Assembly: GCA_014706295.1 (NCBI GenBank)
Contig: JACSVZ010000022.1
Coordinates: forward strand, 4,730,830-4,794,829
Direction: 5' to 3'
Source: Lycocorax pyrrhopterus obiensis
Lineage: Eukaryota > Chordata > Aves > Passeriformes > Paradisaeidae
DNA length: 64,000 nucleotides
Shown here: positions 11,427-37,390 of the stretch, in pieces
Numbering within the stretch: position 1 is the stretch's first letter
Layout of the letters: every line of letters starts with the position of its first letter
Position numbers and translations under genes: made by a program
The notes under the pieces: generated by a model
The model's input: the letters and a program-made list of their open reading frames with translations, nothing else
Databases searched by the model: none
What the model was told of the DNA's origin: nothing

Positions 11427-14035
11427 TTAAAAGGAATAAATAATTGCTCTAACCTCTCAGCTGTGAGCTCTGGCTTGCAGGAGAGTTTCATAGGTGTATT
11501 TTGTAGATGTGGTTTGAGTCTGTGTGTGAAACCCTGAAGGCTTTTAATGACTAATATTTGAGTGCAGCATCTTGAGCTGTAGGCTCAGATCTCGCTGTGG
11601 AATGACCTCCCTAATGCAGGAAAAGTCTGTGTCTAGGAGCAGGTATTGGTTGGGCTTTATTTTTCTTAGAAAAAACTTCCAGAGTACATTCAAAAAGTGT
11701 ATGAACACAAATGCCTCTTAGGAGGCTGATGTGAGTTTGAAATGCAGTTGTGTTCAGAGGCAAAAGAATTTTTACTTGAGCTGGCTGCGAGAAAGCAGCT
11801 TAAGGATGGAGTTCTTAACAGAGGAAGGAGGAGGTGGTAGCTGTGGTTGCCCTGGGTCTGTGTGCAGACATCTTTCTGCAGGCAGAGCTGTGTTTCTGCA
11901 TGTGTTTTTCCTCTCTGAGCTGAAAATTGGCAGTGTGGAGATATGGGAGCCAGATTTTAGGTACTGAAAGGCCCTGGGTGACCAAGAGCTGGGCTGCTCC
12001 TCTCCATGGATTTTGCCATGCCCAGTTCTCCACCTGATCCAAGTACTCAGAAATGCAGGGCTGTTCCTTCCCAGCAGTGAAGGTGAAACACCTTCCAGCC
12101 CAGAACATTCAAGAGAAAATCATCTGAGACTTGTCCCTGGAGGAGCTGGGAGAACCAGACAGAATTGCTGTTGTGGTCAGTCAGCCTGAGATTCACTGAT
12201 GCCTTGGAAGAATAATCTCTTTATCCCCCCCCTTCTGCCAGGACATGCTTTTATCTCCACTGTCAGGTGGTTGCAGCTCGAAGGGTTGGGGACCTTGCTC
12301 ACATCCCTGCAGTAACCAGGGTAATGGGAACATCTCATTCCCTAATTCAGCACAAATCCAGTGGGATCAGCTGCCCTGGGGGTTCCTGTGCTTCTGTTCT
12401 GCTGAAACCACTGGTGGCTACTATGAAAATCAGTGAGAATAAACTCCATTGCTGGGAGCTTCTGGCCAGAGCAAGAATTAATCACTTTTTGTAACCACAA
12501 CTGGGGTAAAGGAGAAGCATTTATGAAATGGCTCCATTGAGAGCTGGGAGTTTCTGGTTGGTCCCAGGACTGTGACATTGTGCAGTCTGTCCTCCAGGCA
12601 TGGCCACCTCACCCTGGGGTCCCTGGTTTGGGGCAGCTTCTCAGGGAGACTGGAGCACCTGGGGTTGTCTGCAAGGAGAGGAGAAAAGCAGATTTTCAAA
12701 GCTGCTGCTATCAGGACAGGGTTTGTCACGAATTTCAGGGGGTGTTGAGCTTTAATCAGGTGAAAAGACCTGTGGTGGTGGCTGGTGGAGGAGGCACAGG
12801 AATAGAAACAGCAGGAAGTTCCTGAAAGTCAAGAAAATGGGAAGTTGAGTGTGATGCTGACAGCTGAGAATCATTAGAATTTACTGTTCATCTTCTAAAT
12901 AACATTTCTCCAACTCTCTGTTCTGCCCCTGTGCTCAGTTTTTCCCTAGAGGTTTACTCCAGATTACTGGAATAGTATCCAAGAAGGTGAGAGGCCAGGC
13001 TTTAAGAAGGATGTGAACAACAGAAATAAGCAGCTGCACAAGATTTTACCAGTTCAGATTCAGTCTGGATGGAGAGCAAACTGCAAAGCCTCTCCAGCTC
13101 CTAAAAGAATTGCTGGATTTTCTGTTTCTGAATTGTTCCTGCCATGGTGAGGGTCAGTGCCTTGTTGCCAGAGTAGCAGAGGACCCAGGTCCCAGGGGGA
13201 TCAGGACAAGCCTGTCCTGGGGAAAACCTTTCCTAGGTTTTTGCAGCAGTGCCCACAGCTGGAGTCTGCAGAGGGTTAGATTCCCTCAGTGGCCATGGAA
13301 GCAGCCAGAGTTAGGCTGGACCTGTCTGGCTTTGCTCCTCATTCTGCTCTCTGCATTTATAGGGACATTTGGCAGTTCACAGCTTGCTCTGGTTCCAGGG
13401 GTTTGGGCACCTTGGGAAAACTCAAGTGGCTCCAGTTTGGGTTAATAGCTAAAATGATTTAGGGTGAACAGTAAAATCCTATGGCAGAGAAAGGAGCACA
13501 ATTCCCTGTGTCCTTTCCCTCAAATGCAGGGAGCTGAGGGAGCAGAAAGGTTGCTCTGACGTGATCAGTTGCTTAAAGGATCTCATGACAGGAGGAGGAA
13601 AAAGGCTTTTGAAAGAAGATGTTACAGGGAAATACCCTCCTCCTTAAGTGAAACATCTTTCTCTCCTAAAGAGAAACAAGTTCCAGGGCTGGTGCTGATC
13701 CTTAACACACATTATCTCACCTGGACAAGCCGTTGCTTTGAAGGGACCTCACCATCCCTGGGCTAAGAAATTTGGTGTTGGCAGCTCTTTCATTATTTCA
13801 GCATTTTTTAGTTGCTATTTTAGCTCTTTCATTATTTTATCTATTTCAGTGATGAAGACAGGGAAGCGCCTCCAGAGGCTGTTCAGCCAGTCTTTAGTGT
13901 TTAGAGAAAGCCTGAACACTGCTTTTCCTGCAGGTGTTTCACCGTACGTGGATTTAGATAAGCTCCACATAAACATTCCCGTAGATATCACATGCATAAC
14001 CCTGTGTGTTCCTACAGATCCTCCATACCCAATGG

Positions 14036-14079
14036 CTGTCAGTCTGGCAGTCTGTCAGTCTGGCAGTCTGTCAGTCTGC
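14036..14079. repeat. 16-bp tandem repeat
   Basis: The unit is close to GCAGTCTGTCAGTCTG, present about 2.7 times without change. It is a short local tandem duplication in the spacer. Confidence 0.8.
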
Positions 14080-14370
14080 CCTGAGCCCATGGGAGCAGTT
14101 CTTTATACAGAAGTAGAAATTCCAGCTGGCCCTGGACATGTGTTGCTGCCCAACAGACCCGAGGAACTGGGTTTTCCTCACTGGAAGAAAGACCCTTTCT
14201 CACTTCCCTCTGCCCTTGTCTATAAGGCCAGGCTCATTCCTTGCTGCTCATCCTTTTTCCTTTTTGCACATTGTAAACACCTGCATAATTCTGAAATAAA
14301 GCACTTTACCATTTACCTCTGTGGTGGGAAGCATTTTTCTGCCCAATACCCACCAGAAATGTGTGGTATA

Positions 14371-14402
14371 TCCCTCCCTCCCTCCCTCCCTCCCTCTCTC
14401 TT
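14371..14402. repeat. (TCCC)n then (TC)n simple repeat
   Basis: Six TCCC units are followed by a short TC run. It is a pure pyrimidine microsatellite. Confidence 0.9.
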
Positions 14403-15439
14403 CAGCCCATTGCATCTCCCACAGTGGTCTCTGGACTCACAGAAGTTTTGCGTTTTCTAGCAGAAGCAGCATCCTTAATTCTACATTCTGTAGTAAAGCA
14501 CATCACTTTTAAAATTAATTGTTTCTTCCCCCAGCCCTGCTTTGGGTAATTATCCCATAAGTTTGGTGTATTTCTTTCTTCAGTGTGAGAGCATTGCACT
14601 GGGGGCAGCAGGACTGTGGGACTGATGGCAAAGCAGTTTGTGCCCTGATTGTCACCAGTGTCAGGTGGTTTATTACAGGGAGGAAAGCTGGATGTGATTA
14701 ATTTTGAAAAAAGGCACAGAAGGCAAGTGAAAAATAAATGTGCAGTTACATTTCTTGTTTTGTGGACTGAAATGTGTCTATGCTGCTCGTGGCCCTCAGA
14801 CCCTTCTGCAGGCCTTGTGCTGTTTCTGTTCAGCACCAAAATTGCCTTTTTTCCCAACAAGGCTGTGAAAAAATAAGTTCTGAGAAATGTGGACTCATCT
14901 GAAATGAAGCTTAAAACATTTTTCTTTGCTGCCTTGTCCACACACTCCCTGACAGCCTCAGACAACAGAGGGAGGAGATGTTGCTTTTTCTCTTCTTCTG
15001 GAGGAGCTGTGCAGGCAGCCCTGGGGTTCTCCTGATGTGGTGATTTGTGCTCGAGGCTGTGGGAGCTGTTGAGGGAAAGCCCTGGCTTGGGGCTGCCTGT
15101 GGAGTCTCAAATATTCTGTACATGGCAGTTTGTTTTTAATTTCAGACCTTCATCACTTCCCCAAAATTAATTTAAACTGTGTGCTGAAGCACACTGTTTC
15201 CCTCTACTCTTTGTTCTGGATGAGGGAGGTGGCCTTTAAATCCTGCCCCTGGCCAAGAAAATCCTTGGACTCGAAGCAGGAGGAGTGTGCTGGGGCTGGA
15301 GCCCCTCTGTCCCTCTGGAGATGCCGCGGGCACAGGGGCCACTCCTGAGCTGGCCCAGCTCAGCACAGGGATGCTCAGGCCAGTGTGGACAGGAAGGGAG
15401 GGGCCAAGCTGGGGCACAGGGTGCAGAGCAGGAGGGTGA

Positions 15440-15870
15440 TGCCTTATCAGGCCTCCTAGACACAGAGACTAGACAGAGTAAAGGAACAAAAGTAGGTATT
15501 TATTTGAAGGGCCTTCAAGGTACACCCTGGGGAGCCAGAGGCCATGGCCACGATGGACCCCAAGATGGACGACAGGTCACGAGTTCTTCACACTTTGATA
15601 GGTTTGGTTCATTTGCATATCAGGGTCAATTCTCCAATTAAACCCCAGTTTAATGATGTAATTCCCCTTAGCTACCCCCCCTTCAGAGACTCCTTGGTTT
15701 ACACCCCTTGGGCTCAGGATGGTCCAGGTGTCCTTGAAGAGCAGTCCGGAGAGGCTTTGTTGTGTCTAACAGGCACGAGAGAGCAGAAAGTAACAGGCTA
15801 CAAGAAGCTTCAAAGTTGCACACTAAGCAGTACAGAATTTAAAAAAATATAAAAGTTAAAACCTAAGGCA
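15440..15870 (-). mobile_element. Probable solo LTR of an endogenous retrovirus (minus orientation)
   Basis: The 431-bp block is bounded by the inverted ends TGCCTTA and TAAGGCA, the TG...CA arrangement of retroviral LTRs. Read on the minus strand it has an AATAAA-type signal (from TATTTATT at about 15497-15504) near its 3' end. No retroviral coding sequence flanks it, so it would be a solo LTR. The flanking five bases (GGTGA and TCAAG) do not match, so no target duplication supports the ends. An ERVL-like family is my guess; a non-autonomous element with short inverted repeats is the alternative. Confidence 0.55.
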
Positions 15871-16665
15871 TCAAGGGGATGTCCCAGCTGAGCTGCCAGC
15901 CCTGCTCTCCTCACCCCACCCGGCTCGGGCTCACCCGGCAGGAGGAAGCTCTGAGTGTTGGCAGTGCTGGGGCTCTGCACCCTCGTGCCTGGGCCAGCCT
16001 GTCAGAGGAAACAATTCCCTGCCTGGGAGGAAATCTGGGCAATGGAAGGCGCTGAACTGGACGTGTTCTTGCTGAGCCAGTGCAGGGTGTCCATCCTGAC
16101 GCCTGCTCTGTGTCCAGGGCAGGCAGAGCATTCCCCATGGGGCTGAGTCCTTTCGGCACCGCTGTCCCCATGCAAGGCTTGGGGGTGTTTTCCTGCCAGA
16201 GGATGGACAGACTCCACCAGGAGCCCATGGAGTTCTTGACCACATCTCCAAATGTTTGCAAAACTTGATTGAGAAGAGGAAAAAGAGGGAACTGAACCTC
16301 CTGCAGGTAACAAGAGGACAATGCAGGAGGGATACGACCACTGTGACAGACACAGCAACTGGCTCTTACAAATTCCCCAAAGAACAGTCCTGTTACAGCT
16401 GCAGTAACTGAAATGTTCCCAAAGTGCTGCACGGCCTGGAACTGTGATGCTCATCAAAGTTAACGGGAGTTATTAAAGTCAGTGAGGGTTTTTGTTGCAT
16501 CTCCTGACTCAGACTGAATGCATGACTGCAGGCATTTTGGCCCCAGTGATTGTCCGTGTCCAGAAGCACCTGGAAGGAGCATTTGGGACTGGAGTAACCC
16601 TGCTCTGCTGCTCTAATGCCTGCCCAGGCCAGCATGGGAACACCAGAACACCAAAACTTCCTGCA

Positions 16666-16745
16666 CATCCCATCCCATCCCATCCCATCCCATCCCATCC
16701 CATCCCATCCCATCCCATCCCATCCCATCCCATCCCATCCCATCC
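16666..16745. repeat. (CATCC)16 pentamer array
   Basis: Sixteen perfect tandem CATCC units, read as GGATG on the other strand. It is likely length-variable between individuals. Open frames through it are artefacts. Confidence 0.95.
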
Positions 16746-17059
16746 CATTTAACCCAAAGTGTGTCACCCGTCTCAGACATTCCTGTTTCCTTTGCAGAGG
16801 TGCAGGCAAGGCAGCAGGCACTGAGACTTTGGGGTTGTTTCTAACCAAGACCACGCTGCTTTTGCCACTGATGGGATGGCAGCAAACAGAGCGGCCCAAG
16901 TGAGAAGCCAGGTGAGGTCCGGGACATTTGGGAGTGGGACCTTCCCTCTGTGGGTGGTCAGGAAAGTCTTTAACAAAGGCTTTTTTCTTTTTTCAAGCTC
17001 ACACCGTGGCAACTGTGTATGTTCAGTTGAGCTGCTCAGTTTATGGTGGTCATTTTTCT

Positions 17060-17908
17060 TCAGACTATGCAGATCTTGAATTAATTGTTGCCTGTGGGCT
17101 TGTTCTGGAGAGAATGGACTGGCCCATCTTGTCCTCCCACATGCCAGCAGGGCAGGGATGATTTACAGGGAGCAACTCCTTGGGGATGCTGGACCATGGA
17201 AAAGGAGGTTGGGTGCCTATAAGGTGGGACCCTTTACATTCATCCAAGAGCTCATGGGATCTGATGCTTTTTGTGTCATGGATGTTTTAAGGGCCTTGGG
17301 GAGGACCCCACACATCTTTCTGTTAGCCAGGCCAACCCTAAAGGCCCAGGAGCTGGCTGTGCCTATGAGCCAGAAGATGAGACAGGGAAGAAAAGGGGGT
17401 TGGCTTAACTTCTGTCTGGAACTGAGGAAAAAAGAATTTACGACTCTTGGAAGAACAGGGAGGCAATTTAGGGCAACTACAAGGGTGTCATGGGGCTATG
17501 CAGGGAGAAAATAAGAAGGTTCAAAGATCATCTGGCTACTGCCACAACAAAAAACGCTGTTGTGAATACATCAGCAACAACAGCAGGGCTAAGGAGAATC
17601 TCCCTCCTTTATGGGATGTGGCTGGGGGCTGGTCTCTTTTCCCAGCTATCAAGGGATAGAAGAGGAAATGGCCTCAGGCTGTGCCAGGGGAGGTTTAGGT
17701 TGGATATTAAGGAAAATTATTTCATTGAAAGGGTGGTCAGGCATTGGAACAGCTGCCCAGGGCAGTGGTGGAGTCTCCATCCCTGCAGGGATTTAAAAGA
17801 GGTAATGTGGCACTCGAGGACATGGGTCAGTGATGGCCTTGGCAGAGCTGGGGGCAGTTGGACTGGGTGGCCTTAGAGGGCTTTTCCAACCTAAATGGGT
17901 CTGTGGGA
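17060..17908 (+). mobile_element. CR1 LINE, 5'-truncated and internally deleted
   Basis: From about 17,060 to 17,630 the sequence follows the 3' half of the CR1 second open reading frame region. Recognisable stretches are GGAGCAACTCCTTGGGGATG, the TAAGGTGGGACCC stretch and GGGCTAAGGAGAATCTCC. It then jumps to the CR1 3' UTR (TTTAGGTTGGATATTAAGGA through GGGCTTTTCCAACCT). The reading frame is interrupted by stops, so it is dead. This copy is the only one here that keeps a substantial part of the coding region. Confidence 0.8.
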
Positions 17909-18611
17909 AAGCCATGCTCAGAGCAGGGGTGACCCCTCCTGGCCCCCCATTCCTCTCCTGCTGGAGCCAGCAGGGAGCTTTGCAGCTGCTTTATGGCCCA
18001 AAGGGTGCATGAAGGGGTTGGGGGTGTCCCTTTCCCACCCCCTGCTGCCCCCTCACCTCTCTGTGTGGGTTCTCTGCACCGTCATGGGCAGACCTCGGTG
18101 AGCACCAAAACCCCAGAACTCATTTCCTTGGAGCCCCACCTACAGCCAGGAGTGGAGTGAACTGCCCTACAGGGGCCTGCCTGAGCGCTCCCCCAGTCCC
18201 TCGCTCTCCTCCCAAGATAATGAACAAAATCAAACCAGCTGTTTGCTGGGAGACCTCGGCTGTGCTGTAAAGCTGTGCTGGAGTGACCCAGCCCCAGCCC
18301 CTGAGGCACTGCAGCACCTCAGAGCTGGGTACACGGCTCAGCAGACTGAAGGTCGGGCTGATTTCCATCTTCTCGAAAGCCAGTTTGACTTGGTTTGGTT
18401 TTGGGTTTTTTTCCCCTCTCCTGTTGTTCCTCCTTCCAGCCACAAAGACACCCAGCCATCAGTCTGATGCTGCTGCTTTTCTCACCTGGAAGGGAACTGC
18501 TGCCTGATGGCAGGATGCATGGACAGATGGATGTTCAAACATCTCAGACTCACCATAAACTCAGGCAGCTTTGCCCCCCAGTGCTGGATGGTGGCTCAGC
18601 CACAAAGAACC

Positions 18612-18716
18612 CACCCAGGTTGGATGGGCCTTAGAGAAACCCGGTCCGGTGGAAGGTGTCCCGAGGAGATCATCTTTAAGGTCCTTTCCAACCCCAGCCA
18701 TTCTGAGATTCTCCCC
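18612..18716 (+). mobile_element. CR1 3'-end fragment
   Basis: A short, diverged piece of the CR1 3' UTR: GGTTGGATGGGCCTTAGAG, then GGTGGAAGGTGTCCC and CATCTTTAAGGTCCTTTCC, ending in ATTCTGAGATTCT. Roughly 100 bp remain. Confidence 0.7.
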
Positions 18717-19119
18717 ATGTGATCACTGGTCCCTCCTGACACCCCTCTGGTGCCAACCAGAGCAACACTGTGCTTAAGGAGCAGTTTTTGGCACTGCTGG
18801 CTTGTGCAAACTGGCAAAGCAGCCAGATTTTTCCAGTCTGTTATGAGCTGGACAACTGCGAAGTCCAGAGATTAAAGGCCAGGATTTGGCCCCTGCTCTC
18901 CTGCATCAAAGAAGTTTCCAAGCCTCCAGGGGAAAATTCCAGAGCCCCTGTGAATGCAGATGTTTCGCTCAGCCCAGCGGGATATACCTTGTGCAAGGGA
19001 AAGCAAATCCTGTGGGCAGGGCTGAGGCTTGGAAAGGGAAAAAAGCCTTGTCTGGAAGAGAAGAAACAAGTGTGTGTGCACGGCAGAGAGAAGAGAGGGA
19101 GGCAGATTAGATTTCTTTT

Positions 19120-19125
19120 TTTATT
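19120..19125 (-). terminator. RALY distal poly(A) signal (AATAAA)
   Basis: On the minus strand the hexamer sits in TGTATAATAAAAAAAG, and two TGTA elements (TTGTACATA and CTGTATAA) lie within 25 bases upstream, the arrangement recognised by cleavage factor Im. It is the strongest-looking polyadenylation site on this strand below the RALY stop. Confidence 0.55.
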
Positions 19126-20402
19126 ATACAGGATTGTATGTACAAGGTCACCTCTCTCCCAAACATCAGCATCACAGTCAGTTCACAGCCACACCTGCAG
19201 CTCATCTCTCCAGGCCTGGAGAACAGCTCGGACAGCACGGTGCACACATTGCACAGGAACCACAGGGGAAGGACGGCTCTCCCTTCAAGCCCTCCTCAAG
19301 CAGCCCAAACTAAGAAATGCAAAGGAAACTTTGTGCTTCAAGAGCCATGCGTGCTCCAGGATGGCGCCAGGGGGAGGGAAGTGTCACCCCTGGAGCTGTT
19401 TTCCCTTCATCCTTCCAAGAGATGCCGTGGATGAGGTTGGAGCACTCGGGACCACCCAGGGCCAGGTGTGGTGTGGGAGGGATTGGCCAAGGGGAAGGCG
19501 TGGACAGCGCTCTGGGTTCCAAGCACTGACGTGTGTGTGTGTTCTGGAGGGGAAGGGGGCGGGCAGGACACACCAGGTGTGAATAAAGTGCTGCGGGAGT
19601 TTCAGTCCCGTCTGCCCCGGGAAAACGGGACAAGGCCAGCAAGGAGAAACGAGAACGGCCGAGGCCTCTCGGGTGCGGGGGTCCCACCACGAGCCCTCTG
19701 CTCACAGCACAGGGCAGGGGGCAAAAGCAGCTGGGATCTGGGGAGCAGGGGGGTGCTGGCACACCCACATGCATCGTGCTCGGGGTATTCCCTGTCCCCA
19801 GCCTCGGGCACGCTGTCACCCCGGGGATGGAGCTCAGGCAGGAGCAGGAGCTGTCGCACCACTCTCCTGACGTGCCCTGACCGGGGCAGGAGGAGATGTG
19901 GGCAGCCAGGGAAGGGGCTGATGTCTCTGGCTCCAGGCTGCAGGAGTGGGTGCTCCACATCCCTTCCAGGGAGCAGCTGGTCCAAGGAAAGGGTCTCATC
20001 CACAGCTGCTGGCACCCCTCACTCTGCAGAGGCTTGCTCAGCCCTTACACGGTGGAGAATGAGGACACCAAACCACTGAGGGTGAGGTGTGCTTGGTTTC
20101 TCCTGCTTGGGATCACTTGCTTTCCTGCAGCTTCCTCTCCCCTCCTCTCTTCAAGCAGCTTCCCAGAGCACAGCAGCTGCTCCAGCACTGACTCCTTTCC
20201 ACCTGGAAGTGACCCTGGACACACAGCAGCTCATGGGGCACAAGAGACGTGACAGGAGGTGGCTGTGCTGGAGGACAGCTCACCCCACACCTCTGACTCA
20301 ACAGGATCTTCAGCACAGGAACACAGATTGTCCAAACCGAGACAGTACTTTTCCCTCAGTCAGGAAATGCTCTGGCTCTCACCTCGCACAAGGAAAAATG
20401 TC

Positions 20403-20408
20403 TTTATT
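20403..20408 (-). terminator. RALY proximal poly(A) signal (AATAAA)
   Basis: On the minus strand the sequence reads CCCAATAAAGACATTTTTCC, followed by a GT-rich stretch. It would end the transcript about 600 bases after the stop codon. Confidence 0.5.
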
Positions 20409-20994
20409 GGGTTGGGCTGAGTTCTCTCTGCTCTCCTGCAAGCAGCTCTAGAACACCTCTGGCTCCCTTGGGGACACAGCTGCTCTCCTGGTCTCTGTGG
20501 TGGCTCTGGGTTGTGCAGGTCTGGCTCCTGCCTCTGGCTGCAGAGCTCCGAATCCATTGCAGGGGTGGTGGGGATCCGCTGGGAGGATGAGTTTTCTTTG
20601 CCTTTGCTTTACAGATGGATGGAAGATGTTGGGCCATGTTTCTCCTTTGAATGCCAGGTAGAGATGACAGCAGCACTTCCATTCAGCTTCTCTTGCTCAA
20701 CGTGCCAGGACAGGGTTTAGCCTCGTGCTTTCCTCACACTGTTGCTAACAGCTGCTCTGGGTGGGCTGCAGGGAGAAAAGGGGAGCTACAGCACTGTCCT
20801 TGAACCCCAGACATTTGTCATTTAGGAGAGAGGGTGAGGGACTAGCCAGTGACCCAGCTGAGCAGCCAAGCTCCATGCTAGGGAGACACAGGGGATCAGT
20901 GGAACAGAGCCTCTCCTGAAGCAGCAACCCCCAGCCCAACGTGCACAGAACAAGAGCTTTGGCTCAGAATCAGCAGCAGGGGAGCTGTACCTGG

Positions 20995-37182
<16,188 letters not shown>

Positions 37183-37334
37183 TCAGTTTCAACTGGTCAC
37201 AGTGGGGCAGATCCCATCTCCAAGAGCTCCTGGGTGTTGGGAGACTCCTGGCACAGTCAATCCTAAATTCTTGCTGGAAAATAATTGATCAGGCTGACAC
37301 CTGGTTGCTTCTGTGCAGGGCCAGGAGTTGAACT

Positions 37335-37390
37335 TCAGTGATGTTTGTGGGTCTCTTCCAGCTCAGGGTATTCTGTGATTCTACAGTTGC
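37335..37390 (+). mobile_element. CR1 3' tail scrap
   Basis: TTCCAGCTCAGGGTATTCTG TGATTCTAC resembles the terminal CR1 sequence and its ATTCTATG-type tail. Only about 50 bp are recognisable. Confidence 0.4.

Larger units (their letters stand above)
10013..19099. other. Intergenic spacer between convergent EIF2S2 and RALY
   Basis: About 9 kb separate the two 3' ends. The first part is still AT-rich; from about 12 kb the sequence becomes GC-richer. Besides the repeats listed separately I see no gene: open frames such as 13738-14460 (+) and 14402-14965 (-) show no recognisable domain and no splice structure. AATAAA motifs at 10367 and 11114 lie on the + strand and could belong to rare EIF2S2 read-through forms. 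Confidence 0.7.
19100..20994 (-). other. RALY 3' untranslated region
   Basis: The region runs from the TAA stop toward lower coordinates. Two minus-strand AATAAA signals are present, at 20403-20408 and 19120-19125, which would give 3' UTRs of about 0.6 and 1.9 kb. I see no coding signal in it. Confidence 0.55.

Noticed and set aside
13738..14460. 240-codon + strand frame
   Set aside because: It runs through the 16-bp tandem repeat and the TCCC microsatellite; no domain, no splice context, and the product is low-complexity in places.
14402..14965. 187-codon - strand frame
   Set aside because: The start has an ordinary-looking sequence but no family I recognise; overlaps the opposite-strand frame and has no supporting signals.
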